Assembly (NCBI GenBank): GCA_029932545.1
Contig: JAOZPW010000084.1
Coordinates: forward strand, 1-13,757
Origin: Thermoanaerobaculales bacterium
GTDB lineage: Bacteria > Acidobacteriota > Thermoanaerobaculia > Thermoanaerobaculales > Sulfomarinibacteraceae
Direction: 5' to 3'
DNA length: 13,757 nucleotides
The position numbers and the translations under genes are program-made. The notes below the pieces were generated by a model, which saw only the letters and a list, made by a program, of their open reading frames with translations, did not search any database and had not been told where the DNA came from. Positions 1 to 7,757 of the stretch are shown in pieces. How positions within the stretch are numbered: position 1 is the first letter of the stretch; every line of letters starts with the position of its first letter.

Positions 1-1
1 A

Positions 2-502
2 GTTACTCAATTGGTCGGCAATCTAGTAGTTACCTCGGCTCCTCAAAACTGTATCGTTGAGATTGACGGCGCCACCGAGACAAAAGACACACCTCAATTG
101 CTCCTTGGCGGCCTTGCCGTTGGTGAGCACGTCATTGTTTTTTCCAAACCGGGATTTGATCGTATTTCCGGTGTGGTCACAATCGAGGCCGGCGCTGAAC
201 TCAGGGTTCGAGGTAACCTCAAGTCCGGCAAGGTTGAGATCGTCCATGAGGGCAATGGGTCGCTTCGGGTCATGTCTACACCGTCGGGGTGTACTGTCGG
301 ATTCCGGGGGAAGACACATCAGAAGACCACCCAGAGATTGAATCTGTCGAAGATTCCAGCCGGCGAATATGCAATCTTCGCGACCTGGAGAGGGTTGGAA
401 CTGTCATCGAAGGTGCTGATCAAAAAGGGTAAGAAGACCATCGTTGCCGTCAGTTTCATGAAAAATGATGAACCGTGGGTCGTCAGTTACGAACCTGAGT
501 AA
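2..502 (+). CDS. PEGA-domain protein, 3' part only (5' end outside window)
   Basis: The frame is open from base 2 to a TAA at 500-502, so the gene runs in from the left; the TTG at 11 is an internal codon, not a convincing start. The visible 167 or so residues hold two PEGA-like beta repeats. The first has the core LAVGEHVIVFSKPGF followed by a VTIEAGAELRV strand. The second has IPAGEYAIFATWRG followed by VLIKKGKKTIVAV. PEGA repeats are short beta-sandwich modules found in surface or periplasmic proteins and at the C-termini of some signalling proteins such as kinases; they often bind envelope components or other proteins. What precedes the repeats cannot be seen, so the whole protein's role is unknown. 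The tail DEPWVVSYEPE is short and acidic. The gene converges on the minus-strand GGT gene across 413 bp. I am confident of the reading frame and fairly confident of the PEGA assignment. Confidence 0.82.
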   Translation, partial: VTQLVGNLVVTSAPQNCIVEIDGATETKDTPQLLLGGLAVGEHVIVFSKPGFDRISGVVTIEAGAELRVRGNLKSGKVEIVHEGNGSLRVMSTPSGCTVGFRGKTHQKTTQRLNLSKIPAGEYAIFATWRGLELSSKVLIKKGKKTIVAVSFMKNDEPWVVSYEPE

Positions 503-581
503 GTTGAGGCACACCCTCGACCAGCCAACGCCGACGTACAAACCCAAGAGCGCCCAATACCCTCAAACCGGGACGTGCCGT

Positions 582-640
582 ACACAGCTTTCCCTTCGGC
601 AGACCTCCCGATAACGGTTTCGAGTCGGGAAAGGCTGTGT
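582..640. repeat. Inverted repeat with competing inner hairpin
   Basis: ACACAGCTTTCCC (582-594) pairs with GGGAAAGGCTGTGT (627-640): 13 Watson-Crick pairs with a single bulged G at 633. A second stem, TCCCGA (606-611) with TCGGGA (625-630), uses part of the same right arm, so the two folds are mutually exclusive. All pairs are Watson-Crick, so either strand could fold. No T-tract follows. Function unknown. Confidence 0.55.
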
Positions 641-704
641 GGGGCAATCCCCGGCGAGCGCCCCAGCAATCGAGTCTAGGCTGACGCCGTAGGCCGCCGA
701 GGTC

Positions 705-760
705 GTTTTCCTCAAGGGCGATGCTCTCCCAATTCCGACAATGCCGCCCTTGAGGGGAAT
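705..760. repeat. Long inverted repeat, 11-bp perfect stem
   Basis: CCTCAAGGGCG (710-720) is the exact reverse complement of CGCCCTTGAGG (745-755), giving 11 uninterrupted pairs around a 24-nt loop. For a plus-strand transcript the stem extends by four pairs (706-709 with 756-759), two of them G-U. On the minus strand those two would be A-C mismatches, so the longer fold favours a plus-strand RNA. No T-run follows, so a classical terminator is unlikely. Confidence 0.6.
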
Positions 761-915
761 GCACCGAGCGGGGGCGATCGACAGTCATTGGGCTTTCGGC
801 AATCTTGATGCGCCCCAGAAGGCCGGGGATGGAGAACAGGCGCCGGGACCGCAAGGCGCGACAGTGATCCGCGACAGTCTGCCCGGCCAGGCTCGTTTGA
901 TCCCGGCCGCGCCCT

Positions 916-2610
916 TCAGTACCCCGCGGCACACCCGTCCTTTCGTGACTCGGTGGCGCCGGAGAGTACTCCCGTTTCAGGATTCCGGCTGATCGCCTGG
1001 TAACCGCCAAAACCGCCTCCGGCTTCCTGCACCCGATGTCCCCGCCGGAGGAGGTCCCGCCGAACCTCGAAAGGCACCTCTGATTCAAGGAAGACGGTTC
1101 CGCCGTCATTCATCGAGGTTCCGGTGGGTTGAGAGGATCCTCCGTGACGGAAGCGCGCGGCATCACCTGCTTCTTGGAGGTTCATGTCAAAATCCACAAG
1201 ATTGATGACAATCTGGGCGTGGCCCTGGGGTTGCATCGCACCGCCCATGACGCCGAAAGCCATGGAAGGAACGCCGTCCTTGCCGAGGAAGGCTGGGATG
1301 ATCGTGTGAAAGGGGCGCTTACCGGGTTCGAGACTGTTGGGGTGACCTTCTTCAAGGGTGAACAGAGAGCCTCGATTCTGAATGCCGAATCCGAGGTCAG
1401 GGACCACATACCCCGAACCGAAGCCGGTATAGTTGGACTGGATCAGTGCGACCATCATCCCGTTTGAATCGGCGGTCACGAGGAAGGTCGTGTCACCGTG
1501 CTCCAGATGAGGGTTGCTCGTGTCAATCCGGCGAGCCGCGCGGCTGAGGTCGATAGTCTCGGCCTGTTTCTTGGCGTAGGCCTTGTCGAGCAATGAAACC
1601 AGGGGGATCTCGGTAAAGTCCGGGTCCGCGTAGAACCGTGCCCGGTCCTCGAATGCCAGCTTTTTGGCTTCGATCATCAGGTGCCAATAATCTGGATTGT
1701 CTCGGCCCAGATTTCGGAGATCAAAGTTTTCGACGATATTGAGGATCTGAAGGGCTGCAAGACCCTGACCGTTGGGAGGGAGTTCCCACACCGTTGTTCC
1801 GCGGTAGGTGGTTGAAATAGGCTCGACCCATTCGCTACAATGGTTATTGAGGTCCTCGAGTGACAATTGTCCGCCATGTAGTTTTGAGTACGCTGCCAGC
1901 GTTTCGGCGATAGGTCCCCGATAAAATGCGTCGCGTCCGCCGGTGGCGAGTACTTCGAGCGTCCGGGCCAGGGCGGGATTTGCAAAAATCTCACCTTCCC
2001 GGGGAGGAAGATCGTTCGGGAGGAAGACCTCGGCGAACCCCGGCTTGTCAGCGAAGACCGTCGCCGCCCTTTTCCATGCGGCGGCGATCACCTGGGGGAC
2101 CGGTGTGCCCTTGCGCGATGCTTTGATCGCCGGTTCGAGCACGGTTTTCATCGGGAGATTTCCGAAGCGCTCGTGAAGCTCGAACCAACCATCGACACAT
2201 CCAGGGACGGTCCATGCCCACGGAGAATAGAGGGGGATCGTGCCGTCTTCCTCCGGCGGAATCATCTCTCGAGTCAGGGTCAATGGTGAACGGCCCGAGG
2301 CGTTGAGTCCGTGGAGCGTCTCGGTCTCCGGGTCCCAGACCATGGCGAACAGATCACCGCCCATGCCGCACGAACAGGGTTCCATCAGAGTCAGGGCGGC
2401 GTTGACCGCGATGGCCGCATCGACCGCAGTACCTCCGGCCTTGAGGATGTCGAGGCCAATGTCGACCGCCAAGGGATGAGCGGCCGCAACCATGCCGTGT
2501 CTGGCGTGGACGACGGACCGGGTGGCGTCCCGGCGACCCTCAGTGCGGTCTGCGGCCGAGGTTGCCCCGGCGATCAAGATGCAGGACAGCAGAGCGAGAG
2601 AAATTCGCAT
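916..2610 (-). CDS. ggt: Gamma-glutamyltransferase-family (Ntn) enzyme, acylase-like subtype
   Basis: The gene encodes 564 residues. A GGAGG five bases before the ATG at 2610 fixes the start. Residues 1-20 form a Sec signal peptide ending ATSAA, so the enzyme should act in the periplasm. GGT-family proenzymes cleave themselves and use the new N-terminal Thr as nucleophile. Here that is Thr374 in HGDTTF, giving a small subunit of 191 residues, the usual size. QSNYTGFGSG follows, and the oxyanion glycines are Gly456-Gly457. The C-terminus GATESRKDGCAAGY is typical of the family and complete. Two traits point away from classical glutathione hydrolase. The substrate arginine region reads LNASGRSP (102-109) rather than an FREMAP-type motif, and the glycine motif is MGGAMQPQGHAQ (455-466), as I recall from acylase/YwrD-like members. 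The stretch NRGSLFTLEEGHPNSLEPGKRP also lacks the lid loop of E. coli GGT. It lies divergently from a 5-oxoprolinase cluster, so gamma-glutamyl or N-acyl amide hydrolysis both remain possible. Confidence 0.92.
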   Translation of the reverse strand: MRISLALLSCILIAGATSAADRTEGRRDATRSVVHARHGMVAAAHPLAVDIGLDILKAGGTAVDAAIAVNAALTLMEPCSCGMGGDLFAMVWDPETETLHGLNASGRSPLTLTREMIPPEEDGTIPLYSPWAWTVPGCVDGWFELHERFGNLPMKTVLEPAIKASRKGTPVPQVIAAAWKRAATVFADKPGFAEVFLPNDLPPREGEIFANPALARTLEVLATGGRDAFYRGPIAETLAAYSKLHGGQLSLEDLNNHCSEWVEPISTTYRGTTVWELPPNGQGLAALQILNIVENFDLRNLGRDNPDYWHLMIEAKKLAFEDRARFYADPDFTEIPLVSLLDKAYAKKQAETIDLSRAARRIDTSNPHLEHGDTTFLVTADSNGMMVALIQSNYTGFGSGYVVPDLGFGIQNRGSLFTLEEGHPNSLEPGKRPFHTIIPAFLGKDGVPSMAFGVMGGAMQPQGHAQIVINLVDFDMNLQEAGDAARFRHGGSSQPTGTSMNDGGTVFLESEVPFEVRRDLLRRGHRVQEAGGGFGGYQAISRNPETGVLSGATESRKDGCAAGY

Positions 2611-2813
2611 CGATACCTCCAGTGATGATCATCGCACAGTGGTGGAGGCCTGCTGAAATGAGTTTTGCTGCCAATTGAGAATTCCACACAGTCAAGATGG
2701 GTTTTCCCCGAGCCCGAGCCCGTTTTCGTGCCCGTTATCGGAATCTCTCGGGGTTGAGATGCTGGTACGATTGCTGGGTCCCGATCCTTATGGGGCATTT
2801 TGGAGTTCACACC
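2611..2813. promoter_or_regulatory. Divergent intergenic region between GGT and DUF2891 genes
   Basis: These 203 bp must carry the start signals for both divergent transcripts. On the minus strand GGAGG (2616-2620) is the GGT ribosome site. On the plus strand GGAG (2802-2805) is eight bases before the DUF2891 ATG. CCCCGAG (2706-2712) pairs with CTCGGGG (2747-2753), a 7-bp stem with a 34-nt loop that would sit in the DUF2891 leader if transcription starts upstream. I looked for -35/-10 pairs on both strands and found none with good spacing. Confidence 0.4.
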
Positions 2814-3884
2814 ATGATCTTCGCATCCTTGCTACTGCCCGTCGTTCTGATGGCTGCCGAGGCGCCGGCTCTTGACGCAGCTTCGGTTGAGCGCTTCGCT
2901 GAATTGGCTCTGAGCTGTGTCCATCAGGAGTATCCCAACAAGATCGGCCATGTTCTCGCCTCGGACGAGGATATCGGTCCTCCGCGGGAACTGACGCCCA
3001 CGTTTTACGGCTGTTTCGACTGGCACAGTTCGGTTCATGGCCACTGGCTCCTGGCCCGATTGAGCAGACTCCATCCTGAGGCCGAGTTTACACCAACCGC
3101 CCTCGCTGCTCTTGAGAAGAGTTTTTCGGTGGACAAGGTGGCAGCAGAGGTTCTTTACCTCAATGGTGAAGGGCGTGCCACCTTCGAGCGCCCCTACGGT
3201 CTTGCCTGGTTGCTCTGTCTCGCCGACGAGTTGCATTCGTGGCCCGATGAGAAAGCTCTGAAGTGGTCGCACAATCTGGCGCCGTTGGAGATGATCGCAG
3301 CCGAGCGGTTCCGGTCGTGGCTTGGGAAGCTCCACTATCCGATCCGTACCGGAGAGCACAGTCAGACGGCTTTTGCCTTCGGACTGGTCTATGACTGGGC
3401 CGAGACGGTCGGTGACGCCCAGATGACCGAGCTGATTGCCTCAACCGCTCGCCGTTTCTATCTCGATGACGTCAGTTGCCCCCTGAGCTACGAACCCTCC
3501 GGACAGGATTTCCTGTCTCCTTGCATCGCCGAGGCTGATCTTATGCGGCGGATCCTCAAGCCTGAGGATTACGCCCAGTGGTTGACGCGTTTTCTTCCGC
3601 AGATACCGGCCAAACAGAGTACGAGCTGGCTGCCCATCGGCGTCGTCACCGATCGGACGGACGGAAAGCTTGCTCACCTGGACGGGCTCAATATCAGCCG
3701 TGCCTGGATGCTGGAAGGCATCGCTGCCGGACTTCCTCAGAATGACCCACGCCGCCCGGCCCTGCTTGCGACGGCCGAGCTCCACCGGACATCAGGACTC
3801 GCTTCGGTAACCGGCGATCATTACGAGGGCGGCCATTGGCTTGGCAGCTTTGCCACATATCTTGTCACCGGGAAAGGTCGCTGA
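2814..3884 (+). CDS. DUF2891 family protein, exported
   Basis: The frame is open from 2697, but I choose the ATG at 2814. It has GGAG eight bases upstream and gives a clean signal peptide (MIFASLLLPVVLMAAEA), whereas the upstream 39 codons are Arg-rich and unlike a leader. The product is 356 residues. DUF2891 hallmarks are clear: LALSCVHQEYPNKIGHVL (residues 31-48) and FYGCFDWHSSVHGHWLL (64-80). The C-terminus has GGHWLGSFATYLVTG. The conserved His, Trp and Asp residues and helix-rich composition suggest an alpha-barrel enzyme fold, but no reaction is established for the family that I know of. The next gene, the fused 5-oxoprolinase, begins within five bases of this stop or overlaps it, so the two are very probably co-translated. 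That implies a role near 5-oxoproline or hydantoin metabolism (inference). The signal peptide places it in the periplasm, while the oxoprolinase has none, so they may not meet physically. Confidence 0.9.
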   Translation: MIFASLLLPVVLMAAEAPALDAASVERFAELALSCVHQEYPNKIGHVLASDEDIGPPRELTPTFYGCFDWHSSVHGHWLLARLSRLHPEAEFTPTALAALEKSFSVDKVAAEVLYLNGEGRATFERPYGLAWLLCLADELHSWPDEKALKWSHNLAPLEMIAAERFRSWLGKLHYPIRTGEHSQTAFAFGLVYDWAETVGDAQMTELIASTARRFYLDDVSCPLSYEPSGQDFLSPCIAEADLMRRILKPEDYAQWLTRFLPQIPAKQSTSWLPIGVVTDRTDGKLAHLDGLNISRAWMLEGIAAGLPQNDPRRPALLATAELHRTSGLASVTGDHYEGGHWLGSFATYLVTGKGR

Positions 3885-3888
3885 ACCT

Positions 3889-6800
3889 TTGTGCGGTCAC
3901 CTTTCGTCAGCAGACACCTGGCAGATCTGGATCGACACCGGAGGGACCTTTACAGATTGCATCGCCGTCGATCCCGACGGTCGGCACCTGAGCTGCAAGG
4001 TCTTGTCGAGCGGGTGTCTTCGGGATCGAATCGAGGAGGTTTCGGCGGATGGTCGAGTCCGGCTTCGCGGTGGTACACGCCTTCCGCATGGCTTTCTGAC
4101 TGGATTTCGAGCGTCGGTCGTTGGCGGAGATAGCGAAGTCGAAATTCTCGAGCACGAAGGCCGAACCGGATGGATTAAATTTTCCGAAAGGCCTCAGCAG
4201 GGTTTCAGCGTTGGTATGCCGGTTGAACTGCGATCGGGGGAAGAGGCGCCCCTGGTGGCCGCGCGGTTGGTCACGGCGACGCCGCTGGGTGGGAAGTTTC
4301 CTGCGATTGCCATGCGGCTGGCGACCACAAGGGGTACAAACGCTCTTCTGGAACGCCGCGGCGCTCGAATGATCCACTTCACGACGGAGGGTTTCGAAGA
4401 CCTTCTGTTTATCGGTGACCAGCGCCGTCCTGATCTTTTCTCCCTGAATATCATGCAGGAGGATCCGCTTCCCGAAGAGATTCTCGGGCTGCCGGAGAGG
4501 TTGGCCGCAGATGGCTCGGTGATCGAAGACTTCGACAGCAGGCGAATCGAAAGGCTGATAGCCGAAGTGCGCACACGGGGCTTCGACTGTGCAAGCATCG
4601 CTTTTCTCCACGGCCATCGCAATGGGGTCCACGAGGAACTTCTCGAACGGTTGCTGCGAGACGCGGGATTTACCTATGTTGCGCGATCCGGGGCACTGAG
4701 CCCCTTTCTGGGCCTTCTCAGCCGCTCAGAAACTGCCCTTGCAGATGCCTATTTGGGCCCGATCATCGCCGACTATCTTGAAGCGGTTTCGGCCGGTTTG
4801 CGGGAGACGGGCGCCCGGGATCGTTCATCGAGTCTGCACGTCATGACCAGTGCCGGCGGCCTGGTTGGTACCGATAATTTCCGTGCAATGGACAGCCTGC
4901 TGAGCGGGCCGGCCGGCGGTGTGGTTGGAGCGGTGACCAGCGGCCGATGGGCGGGAGTCGACAAGATCATCGCCTTCGACATGGGAGGGACGAGCACCGA
5001 TGTCGCCCGTTTCGACCGGGATTACGAATACGTATTCGAGCACCGAGTAGGGCCCGTTACCCTGGGAGCACCGGCTCTTGCCATCGAGACTGTGGCTGCG
5101 GGTGGTGGTTCTATCTGCCACGTCGAACAGGGCAGGCTCGCGGTCGGGCCTCAAAGTGCTGGTGCAAATCCCGGCCCCGCCTCCTACGGTGCCGGCGGCC
5201 CCCTCACCCTGACCGACGTTAACCTGCTCCTCGGACGATTGGATCCTGAGCATTTTTCGATTCCGGTCGATATCGCAGCGGCGAAGGCTGTATTTCTGAC
5301 CCTGCGCAGGAAAGTCGGCGATTGCGGAGACGACGAGGAGATTCTTGAGGGCCTGTTGCACATTGCGGACGAGCGCATGGCCGAGGCAATTCGCCACATC
5401 TCGGTGCGCAAGGGCATCGACCCCGCGGGCTACAGTCTCGTTGCCTTCGGTGGTGCGGGTGGGCAACATGCCTGCCGTGTCGCGGAACTCCTGGGCATTG
5501 AAGAGGTGCTGCTTCCTGGCGATGCGGGGCTGCTGAGCGCCAAAGGACTCGGCCATGCGGTCATCGAGCGATTCGCCGGTCGCGAGATCTTGCGACCTCT
5601 CGACGAGATCGGTGATCGGCTCGAGACCTGGTTTGGGGAGCTCGAAGCGGAGGCTGTAAAGGTACTCGGCAAGGAGGGCATTGAACCGTCTTCCATTGAC
5701 CGGCCCCGGCGGATTGTCGAACTGAGGTACCTTGGCCAGGACGCAGCCATCGAGGTAGAACCAACACCGGATCTCCAGGCCGAGTTCGAACGCCGGTATT
5801 TCGAGCTTTTTTCCTATCGGCCGGTTAACCGTGGTATCGAAGTGGTCTCGCTTCGGGTCATCCTTCGCAGCCGGATGCGCCAAACGGGCGGCGTCCACTC
5901 CGACGTTTCCGGCCAGAAAGTGACGGTCGAGCCGACTGGCTTCCGGCGCTGCTATCTCGATGGATGCTGGCGGGATGTGGGGATCTACGAGGTTGAGAAT
6001 CTCGCCGGCGCTACGACGATTGAGGGGCCGGCGTTGATCCAACAGGACTACAGCGCTCTGGTCGTGCCCGGCGGGTGGCGAGCCTTGGGCCTCGGCGAGG
6101 GTTTCGTCCGGGTGCGTGCCGTTAATGGCGGTGACGTTCAACGCTTAACCCGGATGCCACGACCTCGTGCAGTCGAGCTCGAACTGATGAGTCACCGTTT
6201 TTCAGGCATCGCCCGGGAAATGGGTGAGTTGCTGCGCCGGACGGCGATCTCGACAAATATCAAGGAGCGGGAGGACTTCTCGTGCACCTTGCTTGATCCT
6301 GAGGGCCGGTTGGTCGTCAATGCACCCCACATCCCGGTTCACCTCGGTGCCATGGGCCTGTGTGTGCGTTCTCTCCTCGCCTCGTGCCCTATGGCGCCGG
6401 GCGACGTCATCGTCACCAATCACCCTGCCTTCGGCGGTTCCCACCTGCCGGATGTCACCCTGATTGCACCGGTGCACAGCGATGGTCGCCTGCTGGGATA
6501 TGTTGCCTGTCGCGCTCATCATGCAGAGATCGGCGGTATCAGGCCCGGTTCTGTTCCTCCCGATGCACGTTCGCTCGCCGAGGAGGGTGTCGTCATTCCG
6601 CCGATTCTTTTGTTGGACGGCGGGGAACCGAGATGGGAACTCATCGAGGAACGACTCACTTCCGGGCCGTTCCCAACACGCGCGATTGACGACAATCTTG
6701 CCGATCTCCGTGCCATGCTTGCAGCTGTCAGTCGTGGTCGCCAGGCCCTCGCAAGCCTTGCCGAACAGGTCGGATTCGAGCATGTGATCGAGTATATAAA

Positions 6801-7737
6801 CGCCCTCAGGCACCAGGCGGCCGAGCAGCTGTCACTGGCCCTCGAGAAAATTCCCGATGGAGTCCTCGTTGGGCGTCAGAGGCTCGATGACGGTGCCGAA
6901 TTGGTTGCCAGGTTTTCGATCGAAGGGGATAGGGCAGTTCTCGACTTTGGTGGGAGCGCCGGAGTGCATCCAGGTAATCTCAACGCAACTCCGGGCATCG
7001 TGCACAGCGTCACCATGTATGTCATGCGTCTGCTTGTTGATGCCGACCTGCCGCTCAATGAGGGCCTTCTCGAACCGATCGACATCCGAATACCGGAGGG
7101 AATGCTCAATCCGCCGTTTTTTGAGGACCCGAATCTTTGTCCTGCGGTCGTTGGGGGCAACGTCGAAACCAGCCAACGTCTTGTCGATACCCTGCTTGAA
7201 GCACTGGGTTTGGCGGGCTGTAGTCAGGGAACCATGAACAACCTGACGTTTGGTGACGAGAACTTCGGCTATTACGAAACCGTGGCCGGCGGCAGCGGGG
7301 CGACGCAAGGTTGTGATGGGGCAAGTGGAGTCCATACCCACATGACCAACACTCGAATTACGGATCCCGAGGTTTTGGAGCATCGATATCCGGTGCGGCT
7401 CCACCGCTTCGCGATTCGGAGGGATTCCGGAGGTGCCGGGCGTTGGAGGGGAGGGGACGGACTGATTCGTGAGATCGAATTTTTGGCGCCGCTTGATTTT
7501 TCGATACTCTCTCAACACAGGACGAGTGGACCCTATGGAATGCACGGTGGCAGTGATGGTGCGCCCGGTCGCCAGACCATCATCGGTGCCGATGGGGTTC
7601 GGAGAGAACTTGAAGGGATCGACGGATGTGGGGTCACAATCGGCGATCACCTTGTTCTCGAAACCCCAGGCGCCGGCGGGTACGGGGAGGAAAGGCAGAG
7701 GGGGAGAGGGGGAGAGAGGGGGAAGGCGGAAGGATGA
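3889..7737 (+). CDS. 5-oxoprolinase / N-methylhydantoinase, fused HyuA and HyuB domains
   Basis: The gene encodes about 1282 residues, close to eukaryotic-type fused 5-oxoprolinases. These enzymes open the ring of 5-oxo-L-proline with ATP to give glutamate; related hydantoinases open hydantoins. From the chosen start the N-terminal HyuA half has DTGGTFTD (about residues 16-23), TTRGTNALLER, LSGPAGGVVGA and the phosphate-binding DMGGTSTDV (about 364). The HyuB half starts near residue 757 (PRPRAVELELMSHRF) and has HHAEIGGIRPGSVP (about 876), DFGGSAGVHPGN (about 1018) and NVETSQRLVDTLLEALG (about 1091). No ATG lies near the N-terminus. TTG 3889 follows an AAAGG-like site by 11 bases and sits four bases after the DUF2891 stop; TTGs at 3841, 3850 and 3862 would overlap that gene. 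No signal peptide, so cytoplasmic. After the usual GAGGYG end, about 16 Arg/Gly/Glu residues come from a purine-rich tract and look acquired. The substrate cannot be settled between oxoproline and hydantoins by motif alone. Confidence 0.92.
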   Translation: MCGHLSSADTWQIWIDTGGTFTDCIAVDPDGRHLSCKVLSSGCLRDRIEEVSADGRVRLRGGTRLPHGFLTGFRASVVGGDSEVEILEHEGRTGWIKFSERPQQGFSVGMPVELRSGEEAPLVAARLVTATPLGGKFPAIAMRLATTRGTNALLERRGARMIHFTTEGFEDLLFIGDQRRPDLFSLNIMQEDPLPEEILGLPERLAADGSVIEDFDSRRIERLIAEVRTRGFDCASIAFLHGHRNGVHEELLERLLRDAGFTYVARSGALSPFLGLLSRSETALADAYLGPIIADYLEAVSAGLRETGARDRSSSLHVMTSAGGLVGTDNFRAMDSLLSGPAGGVVGAVTSGRWAGVDKIIAFDMGGTSTDVARFDRDYEYVFEHRVGPVTLGAPALAIETVAAGGGSICHVEQGRLAVGPQSAGANPGPASYGAGGPLTLTDVNLLLGRLDPEHFSIPVDIAAAKAVFLTLRRKVGDCGDDEEILEGLLHIADERMAEAIRHISVRKGIDPAGYSLVAFGGAGGQHACRVAELLGIEEVLLPGDAGLLSAKGLGHAVIERFAGREILRPLDEIGDRLETWFGELEAEAVKVLGKEGIEPSSIDRPRRIVELRYLGQDAAIEVEPTPDLQAEFERRYFELFSYRPVNRGIEVVSLRVILRSRMRQTGGVHSDVSGQKVTVEPTGFRRCYLDGCWRDVGIYEVENLAGATTIEGPALIQQDYSALVVPGGWRALGLGEGFVRVRAVNGGDVQRLTRMPRPRAVELELMSHRFSGIAREMGELLRRTAISTNIKEREDFSCTLLDPEGRLVVNAPHIPVHLGAMGLCVRSLLASCPMAPGDVIVTNHPAFGGSHLPDVTLIAPVHSDGRLLGYVACRAHHAEIGGIRPGSVPPDARSLAEEGVVIPPILLLDGGEPRWELIEERLTSGPFPTRAIDDNLADLRAMLAAVSRGRQALASLAEQVGFEHVIEYINALRHQAAEQLSLALEKIPDGVLVGRQRLDDGAELVARFSIEGDRAVLDFGGSAGVHPGNLNATPGIVHSVTMYVMRLLVDADLPLNEGLLEPIDIRIPEGMLNPPFFEDPNLCPAVVGGNVETSQRLVDTLLEALGLAGCSQGTMNNLTFGDENFGYYETVAGGSGATQGCDGASGVHTHMTNTRITDPEVLEHRYPVRLHRFAIRRDSGGAGRWRGGDGLIREIEFLAPLDFSILSQHRTSGPYGMHGGSDGAPGRQTIIGADGVRRELEGIDGCGVTIGDHLVLETPGAGGYGEERQRGRGGERGKAEG

Positions 7738-7748
7738 AGGATGAAATG
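7684..7748 (+). repeat. Low-complexity purine tract with G-runs, overlapping the oxoprolinase 3' end
   Basis: The plus strand is nearly all purine here. G-runs lie at 7684-7687, 7700-7704, 7708-7712 and 7718-7722, enough for a G-quadruplex motif with one long (12-nt) loop. The unit GAAGGAT occurs twice in tandem at about 7729-7743. The tract encodes the last residues of the oxoprolinase (GEERQRGRGGERGKAEG) and passes its TGA at 7735-7737. Confidence 0.7.
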
Positions 7749-7757
7749 GAGGTTCTT

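Larger units (their letters stand above)
503..915. other. 413-bp gap between convergent genes, no convincing gene
   Basis: This stretch lies between the stop of the PEGA gene (+) and the stop of the GGT gene (-). No frame in it shows a recognisable protein. A long minus-strand frame across 483-1109 has no family resemblance and overlaps the GGT coding end in another frame. The gap contains three inverted repeats, at 582-640, 641-652 (GGGG-CAAT-CCCC) and 705-760. None is followed by a T-run on either strand, so none is a standard rho-independent terminator. A structured RNA or palindromic repeat element is possible, but no known RNA family was recognised. Confidence 0.5.

Noticed and set aside
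483..1109. Minus-strand open frame of 208 codons across the gap and the GGT 3' end
   Set aside because: It overlaps the well-supported GGT coding end on the same strand in another frame, has no recognisable domain, and is rich in Arg/Gly/Pro as expected of an out-of-frame GC-rich reading.
916..2610. GGT as a lipoprotein (LLSC at residues 7-10)
   Set aside because: The cysteine is too close to the N-terminus to follow a full hydrophobic segment, and the hydrophobic stretch continues past it to a better ATSAA signal-peptidase site.
2697..2813. Upstream ATG start giving DUF2891 a 39-residue extension
   Set aside because: The extension is Arg-rich, would bury the signal peptide, and the ATG at 2814 has a well-spaced GGAG.
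4825..6141. 438-codon minus-strand frame
   Set aside because: It lies wholly antisense to the conserved oxoprolinase and has no family motifs; long antisense frames are expected from the GC-rich codon use.
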